Below, piece after piece: positions 47,963 through 60,042 of a stretch of 64,000 nt of DNA. A program made the position numbers and the translations under genes. Origin of the DNA: Bedellia somnulentella (lineage: Eukaryota > Arthropoda > Insecta > Lepidoptera > Bedelliidae); the NCBI GenBank assembly GCA_963576735.1, contig OY755198.1, forward strand, positions 7,254,001 through 7,318,000. The letters run 5' to 3'. Position 1 is the stretch's first letter, and each line of letters starts with the position of its first letter. The notes below the pieces were generated by a model. The model was not told the origin of the DNA and made no database searches. It worked only from the letters and a program-made list of their open reading frames with translations.

Positions 47963-48210
47963 TTGTGTTTGCGTTATTACTATTACGAAACATTAAGAAC
48001 ATTGATGAGTATAATTGAATTACCTTAGCAGTAGTAGTACAATGGTAAATATTTCCATTTTTTTTATAAATTTTCGTGCCATCTACTATCATGATTGGAT
48101 ACTTTTTGATGATTTGTTATGATAGCACAAACCTCAATATACATCGGCCTCCATGCCATCTCGCTGGAGAAACGTATAATTTTTGTGTATTGCTTTTGTC
48201 GTTTTTTGCT

Positions 48211-48452
48211 GTTGTGTAGTGTTGGCTTAGAATAGCACTACCCCATTTCTTCCGGTGGGTGTACGTAAGAGGCGACTAACGGTATTGGGGCTTTTAAGGG
48301 ATTTGGGCGATGCGGTTGGAGACCCATCACCAACAACCTTTATTTTACCATCTTTTCCCCACACAACTTCCAAAAGTGGCTGAGGAATTTCTAATTCCTT
48401 AGCTCTGGCTACCCCTTCTAGGGATTTATAGCCGTGAGTATATGTATGCTTT
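48211..48452 (+). repeat. Family A copy 30 (A1), full length
   Basis: TGTTGTGTAGTGTTGGCTTA to GCCGTGAGTATATGTATG; close to consensus. Confidence 0.85.
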
Positions 48453-48737
48453 TGTCGAATTTATTTGTTTTATCGAATTATAATGCTTTAGCGCTTTAAA
48501 AGTATGTGTCTAGTATTTTCTGGCAATTTAACTGACAGGCGCAATGTTTTTAGTCCATATGTCTTCTGGTATAATGAACACGTTTGAATGATATATTTCT
48601 GTATTACGAATGATTTTATTTATATTACACTTGTAGGAAAACATCTCTAGATTTATTTAAACGAATATTAATACTACGTTATGTTATGATACAAATAAAA
48701 AGAAAGTCATCATAGCCGAAATGGTTTTTAAGCCCGC

Positions 48738-48891
48738 CCCTGATTATGTATCTTTAGCAACCGCGATTGTGTCGCAAATTGCAATATTGTCGCTGTCAAA
48801 AGTGTCAAATCACATACAAATTTATGACATTGACAGCGACAATCGTGGAACTTGCGACACAATCGTGGTCGCTAAAGATACGTAATCAGGG
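48738..48891. mobile_element. Fold-back MITE, copy 1 (154 bp)
   Basis: Nearly palindromic: CCCTGATTATGTATCTTTAG...CTAAAGATACGTAATCAGGG and inner TGTCGCTGTCAAAAGTGTC / GACATTGACAGCGACA. Possible 3 bp duplication CGC. Confidence 0.8.
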
Positions 48892-49034
48892 CGCCGAGCG
48901 CTGTAATGACTAATTGTCCACATGTGTCATACGGCTAATTTCAAGACACTTGTAAATAAAATTAATTGCTAATAAAGTTAAACTTTTTAGCCTAGTTAAT
49001 CTACTGTCGAAAAAATAAGGTAATGGTCACTTGA

Positions 49035-49206
49035 GAGCTTATTCCATTACACGTTGTCGTTGCTGAATTGAGACGTCCTTCGAAGTTACTGCCGCAGACG
49101 CTTGTTATTCCACTACACAAATTTCAGTTTGAACGTTATTCCACTAGTCTGAATTCAGATTCTGTGGCTTTCAGACGTCTTCATTCAGACAAATGGAATA
49201 AGCTCT
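49035..49206. mobile_element. MITE with TTAA target, copy 3
   Basis: Same ends as the other two; right flank TTAA (49207-49210), left flank TTGA, one base changed. Confidence 0.8.
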
Positions 49207-49400
49207 TTAAGCTTTCTTTTGCGCACGCGTATGTTCAATGCTTGTTGTGGCCAAATATATTACAATAATTGAAATACAAAAGGTTGCTTATCATATACCA
49301 TTTTTTTTTGAGAATATCGGTTACTTAGCTGATAATTTATGTTTGAATACAGTCAATTGTTCATACTATACTCATTTATACCATACTGAACGAGTAGTGT

Positions 49401-49638
49401 ACGCCGTGTAGTGCCGGCTTAGAATGTCGCAACCCCTTTCTACCCACAGGTGTCGTAAGAGGCGACTAAGGGTATTGGGGCTTTTTATTGGATTTTTGGG
49501 TGATGCGGTTGGAGACCCATCACCAAAAACCTTTATATTTGCCATCTTTTCCCCACTCAACTTCCAAAAGTGGCAGAGGAATTTATAATTCCTTAGCTCT
49601 GGCTACCCCTTCTAGGGAAATATAGCCGTGAGTATATA
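49401..49638 (+). repeat. Family A copy 31 (A2), full length
   Basis: GCCGTGTAGTGCCGGCTTAG to GCCGTGAGTATATATATATG. Confidence 0.85.
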
Positions 49639-50264
49639 TATATGGACGAATATCTTTATGTGATTTCTATGTATAGAACCTCATTTTTGATGGCAAAGAA
49701 GTTAAATTAAGGAGAACATTGTACTTTATTGCACTAGTGCACACTGATAAACAAAAAGTACCAGTTTAATAAAGAAAGAAAGAGAGACATTTATTCGCGG
49801 CACAGATGAGCAAGAGACTTAAGTTAAACATAAAAAGAAAAAATAAAAGCTTTGACAAAAACAACATTGGAAAAAAAAACATGAAAAAAATAGAAAAAAC
49901 AATGTAATACAGAACGTATTAGAGTTGAATAAGGAGTTTTAACGCCAAAATTCGGTGCAATAAATGTCACTTTCAATGCAAGTGTGTTGAATAAAATATT
50001 ACCCACTAAAAAGCTAAAATATAAGTATTTATTGAAACTTTATTTATGAAAAAGCATTAATCCTGAACATTTCAGACAGAGCAAATCAAGTACAATAATG
50101 GATTTAAAGTTTTAAAATCATTGATATGAATGTAACATTGTTATTTCATCAAATGTGTTTTAATTATAAAATATTTTCCTGCTTAGATAAGATAGCTTTG
50201 AGTGTGATGTTAAATAAATAACTATAAAATTATTGTTGTATTATTTCGTTTTGTGGTATCGGCA
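49639..50264. other. Intergenic, AT-rich, no gene
   Basis: AAGAAAGAAAGAGAGACATT near 49775 may be a LINE 3' tail remnant; nothing firm. Confidence 0.35.
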
Positions 50265-51965
50265 CCCTGATTACGTATCTTTAGCGACCGCGATTGTGTC
50301 GCAAGCTTTGAGTAGTGAAGTATATGGAGATAACATAATGTACATAAAATCCTGCCTATTTTTGAAACCAAAATGGCCGACTAGTGTTGGCCAGTGATCG
50401 ATACTTTTTATCGATAATATTATAGCTGAAGAATTTGGTCGTGCTAACCCTAGGATCTCAAAAAAAATAATAGATATTTAGATTTCTGCATTGGGTGGTC
50501 CATTAACATAAAAATGGTGACTACGATTCCTGCTTCGAAAAAACTTACAGTATTTTCTGAAACATAGTAGCTATGGCTAGTAAACGTATTTTTTATAATG
50601 TCTTTCTCATGTTAAATCTGATACAGCCTAAATCATGCAATCCGTACATGTGACGTTGAGGGCGTAAAGCCAGTAACTAATTAAAAAAAACGAGCGCTTG
50701 CTTTGTAAATAGTGGGTTTACTGTTTTTTATTCTATTAACCTTCATTTATTGCGCCAATTGTTGGCTTGTCAAAAACCAGAATGAACAGCAGTGGTAACA
50801 GAAATGGCCATTTCAAGAAATAAAATATTTGTATTTTTCATTATCAATTATTATTATAGAAATATTAATAATTTAGTCTTAATAATTAAAAATTAACACT
50901 TTATTCTCACTTCTGGACATATAAAAATACTTAAAAAATATTTAAAAGCAAACCTAAAACTACTTATGTAACAGGTAACAGAAATAATTTAAAAAAAAAC
51001 ATTTTATACTAAAACCTTTTAGTTAAAAAATATAATTTAACTTTATTAAATAAACCTCACTGTCTAAAATCATGTTCCATTTAACAAAAATATCTAGCAT
51101 ATCTATATATTGATATTTTCCTTTCCGATTGCTTCTAGCCATTTTCGCCTTTTGGATTCATTTTTGGGGAGTCTGAAACAAGTAGGTTTTTTTCATATAA
51201 TATCGATATAATACATCGACAATAATAAAAAACATCCCTATCTTGAACATAACCTTAAACTTAAATTCAATAAATCTATATCTAAAAGTATTGAAAACTC
51301 TGTAAATACACTTCACTCTATAAAATTCAGGTATACCATTAAAGTAGGATTAGCTATAAATGCTTTATGAGTCTGCTATATGATGCTATAAAGAATAAAA
51401 TCACAATAAAAATAGTCGATTTATTACTTTTCCCATTTCTTACCGGTGAATTGTTAAATTAGGTCGATTCCTGCTTAAGTATGCTCCACAGGTCAGAATA
51501 GAACACTTCACCATTTTTAACAGAATTTCAGCACTATACCATTGTTTATTTCACAATTAATTGTAATTTTTCTACAAAATTTCAATGTTTACAAACAAAT
51601 CAAACCATAGACAACAAAAAAACTTTGAAACTAAAATGGCGGATTCATCCACGAATTCTATATATAGTTATGTATAAGATTCTTGTGGCCAGCATTATTA
51701 AAATGGTGTTGGTCTTAATGACACCCACAAAAATACTATCATCAGACAGAGACAACAATAGCTAATCATTTCGTCAAACACAATTTTGACAGAAAAGTTT
51801 ATATAGAACATTATGTGATCTCCATATACTTCACTACTCAAAGGTCGCAAGTTGCAATATTGTCGCTGTCAAAAGTGTCAAATCACATACAAATTTATGA
51901 CATTGACAGCGATAATCCTGCAACTTGCGACACAATCGTCAGTCGCAAAAGATACGTAATCAGGG
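50265..51965. mobile_element. Fold-back MITE, copy 2, split by a 1.54 kb element
   Basis: The left piece (50265-50305, CCCTGATTACGTATCTTTAG) and right piece (51844-51965) join into the same 154 bp fold-back as 48738-48891. Confidence 0.85.
50306..51843. mobile_element. 1538 bp non-autonomous DNA transposon
   Basis: Inverted ends of about 36 bp: CTTTGAGTAGTGAAGTATAT... and ...ATATACTTCACTACTCAAAG. Exact 8 bp duplication GTCGCAAG (50298-50305, 51844-51851). AT-rich interior with no open frame of note. The end sequence is not one I can assign to a named superfamily. Confidence 0.85.
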
Positions 51966-51999
51966 GCGGGTTAAGGCTTTTTATATCACGTGAGTTGTG

Positions 52000-52112
52000 C
52001 AAGCAAAACATGTGAAACTAGATGACAATAATGTCACGTGGTGTTCAGAAGTATTAGTACCCATGCCACACCTTCTGAGTTAGACGGCGTGAACGTTTGA
52101 GCCTTTGAGAAC
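52000..52112 (+). repeat. Family B SINE, 3' part
   Basis: GCAAGCAAAACATGTG, TGTCACGTGGTGTTCAGAAG and GGCGTGAACGTTTGAG. Confidence 0.65.
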
Positions 52113-52155
52113 GTTAAAATAATAATGAGCGTGAGTTTATGAGTCGCCAAAATTT

Positions 52156-52366
52156 TGCCGTGTTAGAATGGACCCCTTCCTACTCACGGGTGTTGTAAGA
52201 GGTGACAAACGGTATGAGGCTTTTTAAGTTGTCTTTGGGCGATGTGGTAGGAGACCCATCACCAACGATATTTTGTCCCCTATCAACTTCCAAATGTGCC
52301 TGAGGAGTTTCTAACTCTTCAGCTCTGGCTACCCCTTTTGAGATTTATAGCCCTGAGTATGTTTAT
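52156..52366 (+). repeat. Family A copy 32 (A2), shortened
   Basis: GCCGTGTTAGAATGGACCCC to GCCCTGAGTATG; head damaged. Confidence 0.7.
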
Positions 52367-52625
52367 TTATTTATTCAGACAACAATGGGTCCATTTGTAT
52401 TAGTAACAATTAAGAGGTATATTATAGTATTAAAAAATAAAATGAAATTAAATTAACAATTACATCAAATTAAAATAACTTACGATTTAAATCAAAATAA
52501 AATAAATTACAATTTAAATTAAAATTAAATTTTCTGAGTCGCTCTTTTTTCGGACATAAACTTTGAAGTTTCCTCTTTCACGGAGTATATTGTAACTGTT
52601 ATTTCCACCCAAAAGTTGTATATAC
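52367..52625 (-). mobile_element. LINE 3' end, low confidence
   Basis: TTTATTTATTTATTC is the inverse of an AATAA tail, and upstream the minus strand reads SVKEETSKFMSEKRATQK then a stop, like the last codons of a LINE ORF. Confidence 0.45.
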
Positions 52626-52635
52626 TATACTATTT

Positions 52636-52963
52636 TTTAACATAAACATAAACGTTCACGCCGAATATCCCCGAAGGGATTGTCAGAGGTACTAATACTT
52701 CGTGACTTTGTCACCCGTTGTTCAGAGTACCCACGTTTTGCATGGACAGTGTACTCACGTGATAGGGGGCAGGCCTATCGCCGTTTTGTACGAATACACT
52801 GTCACATGACTAAGTACAACTCAGCCATGTGGGTTTCCTCACGATGTTTTCCCTCACCGTTAACAACCATGAAAAGACAAATTGGTGTAGGCCCGACCCG
52901 GGATTTGAACACTAGTCGCTTGCACGTTAACCGGTGTTCTACCCATTGAGCTATCACGTCGTC
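52636..52963 (-). repeat. tRNA-derived SINE, family B, near full length
   Basis: Almost the same as 8-366, including the TAACATAAACATAAACGTTC tail, but lacking a short CACATATGTCTT segment. Confidence 0.8.
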
Positions 52964-53250
52964 TTATTTTTTTAATGATTTATTTTATGTATAAGCCATA
53001 TGAGAGCAAAAGAGGATGTAATGACTAATTACTCTAGTGTGTCATACGATATATTTTTAATTATTATCGTTTTTGTTAGTTGTTGTTTTATTTAAGTTTC
53101 AATTGTCATGCCTGATAATTTAATTTAAATTTAGATTTCACAGAATAATATTCTTTAATGCCACTTCAAAATTAATGTTATAACTATTGCTATGTTTAAC
53201 TAACTTAACTTACTTTGTAAATTCTATTTTTTTTAGAATTCACTAAAATA
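52964..53250. other. Intergenic, AT-rich, nothing recognised
   Basis: No coding or repeat signal. Confidence 0.35.
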
Positions 53251-53512
53251 TAATAGCGTGTAGCGCTGGCTTAGAATGTCGCTACCCCTTTCTACCCACG
53301 GGTGTCGTAAGAGGCGACTAAGGGTATTGGGGCTTTTTATTGGATTTTAGGGCGATGCGGTTGGAGACCCATCACCAAAAACCTTTATTTTTACCATCTT
53401 TTCCGCACTCAACTTCCAAAAGTGGCTGAGGAAATTTTAAATCCTTAGCTCTGGCTACCCCTTCTAGGGAAATATAGCCGTGAGTATATGTATATGTATG
53501 TATGTAAAATTT
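53251..53512 (+). repeat. Family A copy 33 (A2), full length
   Basis: GCGTGTAGCGCTGGCTTAGA to GCCGTGAGTATATGTATATG. Confidence 0.85.
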
Positions 53513-53976
53513 AATGTGTGTAATTATCAAAATTGTATTTCATATGCTGACCTGTAATTGGTTTAAGGACCAGCTGTATATACCTGTTATTATTAATGTG
53601 ATATTTCTGTTCTTGAACTGTTGGTTGGCTTTAAATAAATAAATAAAAAAAATAATACGACTATTTTCAAAAAGCCTGTGAAGAAAGTGAAGCAAAATTT
53701 TGTTACCGATTGCATAAAATAGTAGGAGATTATTAATTCGCCTGCTTGTTTCTTATTTAATGTTTGTTGTGTCATTTCACCCTTATTCATTTAGCGATAA
53801 GCGGTTTTCATCCGCAGCAGTATTATTTGTAATTTGATAGTATTTATATCATAACTGAAGTAAAACATCTCATATAATATATAGAACAATTTGTATATTT
53901 CCGCATCAAATTACCTTAAACAGTAATAATGAGAAATATGTTCAGCAACTAAACAATTTGATTTAAAACAATTAAC
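53513..53976. other. Likely 3' UTR and flank of the next gene
   Basis: AT-rich stretch downstream of the minus-strand gene's stop; no repeat recognised. Confidence 0.35.
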
Positions 53977-56441
53977 TTAGAACCTATTGTATTCTTCTCC
54001 CACGTCTAAATTTCTAACATTGATCGAACGATGCGAAAAAGTTCCCAAATCATCCATATCAATTGAAATTTCGTTAAAATCTTCATAAGTTTCTGGTGTA
54101 ACATGCAGTGATTGCTTATGCTTCCTTTTTGAAGACAAAACTTTTCTATTCCTCAATCTACAAGTGCCTCCATGAGTTTGCAAATGTTCTTCTTCAATTG
54201 ATTCCTGTTTTTTATTTTGGGCCATCAATCGTAGTGCATCAAATATATCGGCTGGCTCTTGTATCATGTAATCTGTATCTTTGTATAACTCTTTCTTGAT
54301 AACACTCAACAAATTCCTTTTTACACTTTTGGCAGAAGCTGCACGAAAACTAGATGATTTAGGCAACGATTTATCAACTGGTCTGCCAAAAAAATATGCT
54401 CGACGTTTCGCTTTTTTCTTTGGCTTCTTCTCAACAACACTGACGTCAGATTCGCTAAGAACAGTTGGTCTGTTAAAATCAATATAGTCGTTTTCACCTG
54501 TATAATAGGCTGGATCATCTTGAAATTCTGGATTATTTAGATTTATATACTTTTCTACGTAACTGTCATCATCATCAACATCGCGATTATTTAGCTTCAA
54601 AATTCGATTTGTCGCAGAACTATTGTGTATAAAAGCCTTGAGATTTTTATCTTCATTTGGCTCTGCTTTTGGACTAATGTTCGAATGAAAGGATATTTTA
54701 CTATCGTCTGAACATATTGCCAACTCTTCTACTGAAGATTCTTTGTTTAATTCTCTTGTTGGGACAGCGTGCAAATCTAGAAATAGTTTCTTTCTACTCT
54801 CATCGTTCTGGTTACTCTCCGACCGTTTAAAACTTTCTTCGCTTTCCTCTTTAGAACTCTCTTTTCCTTCTAAAATAGCTTGCAATACCGTTTTCTTACC
54901 ATTGTTATCATCTTTTATACTACAATCTTCAGAATTCATCGATGGTGTTACAGATTCAGATAAATCATTCGATTGTAAAACCACCACTTCTTCTTCTCTC
55001 AGCTTCTTACTCGGAAGATATTCTTCTAGAATTTTTGATTTGAAATTGGAAACGTTGACATCGAAATTTCTGACGTCATCGCTTTCTTTCTTCTCTTTAA
55101 TTTCATCGATATCAAAGTTTCTGACTTCGTCATTATAATCTTCGAGCTCATCGTGGAATAACTCGTCAGCGATAACTAATTTTCTTCTAGCTTTTGTGGG
55201 TTTTTTCTTCTTGTTCGCTGGTTCTTCTTGTGGACATTGTGTGGCGGTTGATGCTTGCGACAATAGTTGTAGGACGTTTGATATGAATTGTTTTTGCTCC
55301 GGTTTCGGTCGCGGCGGTGGACGAGATTTCAAGTGTCTATAGGATGCTGGAGGATATTGAGGTTGCTTCACGCTACGATTGATAAATGAGGGTTGCCTTT
55401 CTGGTGACGAAGATCTTGAAACTGTGAGCTGACTTGGTTTTTCTGGAAAGAACAAAGCATCATTTCTGTATATTTTTAATACCGCAAAAACGATTAATTG
55501 CTAAATATACATAACCTCACGCTTATTTCCGAACTTGATAAATTGGTGTCAAAATAGAGATTCATTGGTCTTATATTCCACTCTCTCATTCTGGGAGGTA
55601 TAGTCTTAGTGAGACAAGCTGAAAAGATCTAGATTTCGATGATTTTTGGGATAGATGGGCAATAAACTCATTCTCATTCTTTCAGAGACTCATTCACCTT
55701 TAATTTACAAACATACATACACACATATACTCACGGCGATAAGCCCTAAAAAGGGGTAGCCAGAGCTTCAGAGCTAAAAACTTCACAGCCACATTTGGAA
55801 GTTGATAGGAGACCATACGGTAGAAATAAAGAACCGTTGGTGATTGGTGCGGTTGGAGAACCGCATCGCTCAAAAACCTTTACCTATAGTCGCCTCTTAC
55901 GACACCCGTGGGTAAAAAGGGGTATTGACATTCTAAACCAGCACTACACGGCAAATACTTCTAATAACATACATACATACATATACTCACGGCTATAAAT
56001 CCCTTAACGGGGTAGCCAGAGCTTTGGAATGAGAAATTTCTGAGCCACTTTTGGAAGTTGAGTGGGGAAAAGATAGTAATAATAAATGTTTTTGGTGACG
56101 GGTCTCCAACCACATCGCCCAAAAATCACTTAAAAAGCCCCTATAACCTTAGTCGCTTCTTACGATCACCCACGGGTAGAAATGGGGTAGTGTTATTCTA
56201 AGCCAACACTACACGGCGAATAAATGTTTAATTTATAGGGTCCCAAAATCATAAATATGAGTTTACCTGTTGTTTCTTCAACTGTTTTTTTCTCGACGTA
56301 TAAACCCCGTTTTTTTGAACAACTTGAAGCAATTTTTGGTAACAATTCTATATTACTCAAATATGTTACGTTTGTTCGAGTTTGAAACGAAAACGTCGGT
56401 TTAATCGGTGATAAATTTTTCACAGCTTCTTTTTCAGCCAT
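53977..56441 (-). CDS. Unrecognised charged, low-complexity protein (2 exons, 546 aa)
   Basis: Exons 56441-56267 and 55442-53977, joined by a GT-AG intron (55443-56266) that holds two family A copies; the 1641 nt frame is open. No domain is recognised. Seen: Pro-rich RPPPRPKPEQ (99-108), a basic cluster NKKKKPTKARRK (135-146) that could be a nuclear signal, long Ser/Glu/Asp-rich stretches, a second basic patch KKPKKKAKRR, and a short motif VRN(F/L)D at about 165-169, 182-186 and 534-538, the last near the C-terminus. Mostly disordered by composition. A nuclear or chromosome-associated protein is a guess from composition only; sororin-like proteins were considered but no diagnostic motif is visible. 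The open frame over 1.4 kb makes it a real gene. Confidence 0.85.
55443..55720. other. Intron sequence without recognised feature
   Basis: Begins at the acceptor of exon 2 (minus strand TTCTTTCCAG). Confidence 0.5.
55721..55957 (-). repeat. Family A copy 34 (A2)
   Basis: Inverted; middle partly rearranged (GGTGCGGTTGGAGAACCGCA forms a short palindrome). Confidence 0.7.
55968..56220 (-). repeat. Family A copy 35
   Basis: Full-length inverted copy in tandem with copy 34, ending 47 nt from the exon 1 donor. Confidence 0.85.
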
Positions 56442-56744
56442 TTTGATTTATGATTGGTCGTTTTCAAATCAATTCAATTACTTTTACATATCACCGTAAA
56501 TTTTATTTCATCTTTTTTGCAATTTTTATATAAAAATTCTCAGAAAATACTTAGTCAAGTTGACATATTGAGTTATTTTTTATATCCAGTTGGTTTTTCC
56601 GGATTTTCATTATGTTGCTCTGTTTGGTTTTGAGTCTCGTTTTGGCGTTTCAAAGTATCTATGGGACTAGGGTACACAAATTGAACTGAGGACCCTACCG
56701 TCAACACTGCAGATAAAACTTTGTTTGGGAATACTAAATAAAGA

Positions 56745-57022
56745 AACCATGAAAGCTCAGTGGGTAGAATACCGTTTATGCAGACAATGACGGTTCGAAT
56801 CCCGGGTCGGACCTACACCAGTTTGTCTTTTCTTTAGTCATATTTGTGGTTTAATTAATCATAGTTGTTAACGGTAAGATAAACATCGCAAAGGAAACCA
56901 AGTCCAAGCAAAACGTGGTTACTCTGAACACCAAGGGACAATGTCACGTGATGTTCAGAAGTATTTGCACATCTGCCAAACCCTTCGGGGATATAAGGCG
57001 TGAACGTTTTGAGTTTGAATGA
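56745..57022 (+). repeat. tRNA-derived SINE, family B, near full length
   Basis: Head GAAAGCTCAGTGGGTAGAAT (A box) and GGTTCGAATCCCGGGTCGG (B box), end GGCGTGAACGTTTTGAG. Same family as 8-366, opposite orientation. Confidence 0.75.
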
Positions 57023-57044
57023 TAAAAGCCTTCTAATCTGGGTA

Positions 57045-57335
57045 AAATCTCAATCGATTTAGTTGCTCCATTTACCCCCGACTTTTGTATTTGGCTTGTC
57101 ACAGAACTCCTCCTAAACGGTTGATCCAATCACAGCTAAATTTTGCACGATGGTTCAAGACATCAAGGACAAGGTTTTAACGAAGAGACAATTTAGATAG
57201 ATGTTACCATTGAGGCATAATCACCCTTGGAAGTTTCCCATGTAAGTCGACTTGCTCGCCCTACCGAGTATACTCGCTACTTCGCTCCAATTTGGCATCA
57301 CGAAGCATTAATGCCCACCTAGTTAGTCTATACCG
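57045..57335 (-). repeat. Unnamed interspersed repeat, copy 2
   Basis: Inverse of 7083-7330: CTCCATTTACCCCCGACTTT, ATGTTACCATTGAGG and GAAGCATTAATGCCCACCTA. Confidence 0.5.
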
Positions 57336-57845
57336 AAACGGTGGAGGCATGAAGGTACTAACTAAACAGGAGAGCGCACTTACATAGAAATGGTACACAA
57401 TAATGCAATTTATTACCCCGCTATAAAGCTTAAAATCTTTTGAACACTGTCAAGCAGAGAAACGTCCTAGAACGAGAGCCCGAACCACAGGAGTGTGTCC
57501 CGCTTGCGCAGTTGCCAGACGAGATTAAGTTCAAAAGAAAACTAATAATAGGGAATATTTTATAAAAAACATGTTATTAACAATTCCTTTTTAATAAATT
57601 ATTTTAATAATTATCGTCGTCTATCAACTTAAAGATAAATAATTTATTAAGCTTGGTTATTAATAAAATAATATTTATAGCGGGTATCCCCATAACAACA
57701 AGATAAATAAGGTGTCCACAATTAATCATCTACTCGTGTGGTTTAGAGCTTTTATCATTTAACTAAGAAAATAGTTAGCAGAGCAGAGTCTATTGATAAT
57801 TATTGTAACCTTTCTATTTCAAATAAATAATATAAGTGAAATAAG
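57336..57845. other. Intergenic, no gene
   Basis: AT-rich. A family A head scrap (GCCGTGTAGTGTC) at 57849 abuts the LINE. Confidence 0.35.
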
Positions 57846-59420
57846 ATGCCGTGTAGTGTCATGCCTGCCTTTATAGTGAGATATTGTCGGGCAGTACTGA
57901 AGGAGCCACTATCATTTATTTATAATTTGTGTCTTACCGAAGCTGTAATTCCAGACTGTTGGAAAGTAACTAGGGTAGTACCCGTACCTAAAGACAAGCT
58001 TAGTTCAGAAGTTAGCAATTTTCGTCCTGTGGCTGTACTATTTTCTTTCGCCAAGTGGCGATGTCAATTTATGTGGCGATTGGTGGTCAATTGACTGATA
58101 GCCAACACGGTTTTAGACCAGCTCATAGTACGGCTACAAATTTGCTTAACCTTATGGCTTTTGTAACGCCTTATGTAGATGTGGGTAAGAGAGTAGATGC
58201 GGCATACTTTGACATCAAAAAGGCATTTGATACAGTCGATGGTGACATACTCCTAGGGAAACTAGCTGCATTCGGTTTCACACCGCATTCTCTTAAACTT
58301 ATGGCGAGTTACCTCAGAAATAGACGTCAATATGTGGACTATGGTGGTTTTAAATCTGACGAGTACCTTACAAACTCAGGCGTAAGTCAGGGTAGTAACC
58401 TTGGTCCGTTAGAGTTCCTCGTTATGATCAATGACTTACCAAAAGTGCTCCAACATGCAAAGTGCCTTGTGAAATTGTTACTCCCAATCGAGAGTGAAAA
58501 AGTCTGCGAACACCTACAGAATGATATTGACAGGATTGTCAAATGGAGTACAACAAACAAATTAGAATTTAATATAAAAAAATGCTCGACTATTACTTTC
58601 AGTAGACAGCGGGGATCGTTTCATTTTACATATAATATAAATGGAATTCCACTATCCAGAATTCAAGAAGTGAGAGATTTAGGAGTCATGGTTACATCTG
58701 ACCTTTGTTTTCATAGTCACATTGTAGGAATATGTAAGGCTGCTTTTAAAATGTTAGGTTTTGTGCTTCGCACAGCACGCGGCTTTACAAATATAGAAGC
58801 AATAAAAGCTCTATACATATAATGCATTGGTTAGGAGTAAACTTGAATTTAACGCAGTTATTTGGGCTCCACATGAAACTAAATATAGTCTCATGGTGGA
58901 GAAAATACAAAATAAATTCTTAAGCTTTCTTTATTTCAAAATGTATAGGGTCTATCCCTATTACCCGCTTATGTATCCAACAAAATTTGTTTTAGGGATG
59001 GTTGGTTATAATACATTACAAGTTAGAAGGGATTTAAATCTAATTTTATATTTGTTGAAAGTTATGCAGGGTATCACTCCAAATTCTTTTATACTGGGTC
59101 AAATAAATTTGAAAGTGCCGAATGGAACGCTGAGACGACGACAGGGAAAAATTTTTGCCTTACCACAGTCGCGCACAAATTTATTGCAGAGTGCCCTCTG
59201 GTCAGAGCACTAGTGGCTTTGCGGGAAATTGCAGAAAATGTGGACGTTTTTGCATGTCATCTAGGTGACTTCACAATCGCTGCCTTAAAATATCTTTGTT
59301 AGAATAAGTAAGAGAGTACCATAAATTTAATATGTTAAAATTTAATTTAAAATGTCATCGCATTAGGTTTATGCCTGTAATGATTATGTTTTTTGGAATA
59401 AATAAATAAATAAATAAAAT
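57846..59420 (+). mobile_element. CR1/jockey-type LINE, 5'-truncated and inactive
   Basis: Reverse transcriptase fragments in order: VIPDCWKVTRVVPVPKD and FRPVAVL, then (frameshift near 58050) DSQHGFRPAHSTATNLLN, AYFDIKKAFDTVDGDILL (active-site A), SGVSQGSNLGPLEFLVMIND, NKLEFNIKKCSTITFS, then after a stop near 58820 the C-terminal RSKLEFNAVIWAPHE. The FADD catalytic motif is missing (CLVKLLLPIES where CL-FADD-LK is expected), so it cannot copy. Ends in an AATAAATAAATAAA tail at 59395-59419. Confidence 0.85.
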
Positions 59421-60042
59421 CTTAACATAGCACAAATATTTTTTAGCCCACGCATCGTAAGAAGCAAAGCAAGTATGTAAATAGAAGTGTTTTTGTTACC
59501 TTTCTCATTAAAACACCAACAGATGGTCACCTTACTTAAAACGAGACACAGCTATCTAGTACACCATCCTTGTTCAGGACACTTTAGGATGCCAGTGCGC
59601 ATTCCTATTAAGATAGTACTTCCACGGGTGGAAGTTACCCTTTTTTGAATTTTTTTCACCTGAAGAACAAGCACGAGCGCTATTTTATCGACAAGATAAC
59701 GGTTAGAATGAGTTGGAAGTATACGATTCTACGTAAGTGCGTAAGAGATGGCTGCTTTATCCCACGCGATAACTAGTTTAAACACCGCTCGTACTAGCCG
59801 GGCTGGTCCAATCAAGTTATCCCTACTCCCTAATATAGGGTACAGATAGATACAGCAAAACTTTTTGAAACGCCAGGAAAACTTTTTCCAAAGACGATTA
59901 ACATGCAACCACAAAGCAAAGCAGTCTAGATTTGTCTGAATATATTTTGATAGATCAATTCAGGTCAGAATCGGTTCAGAAAATAATGTAAAAATTCCAG
60001 TTGAAAGAATAAAAACTCAAATATATTAAGCAAAAATTCGAA
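59421..60042. other. Intergenic, upstream of next gene
   Basis: Should contain the promoter of the gene starting at 60043; no clear core element or repeat recognised. Confidence 0.35.
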
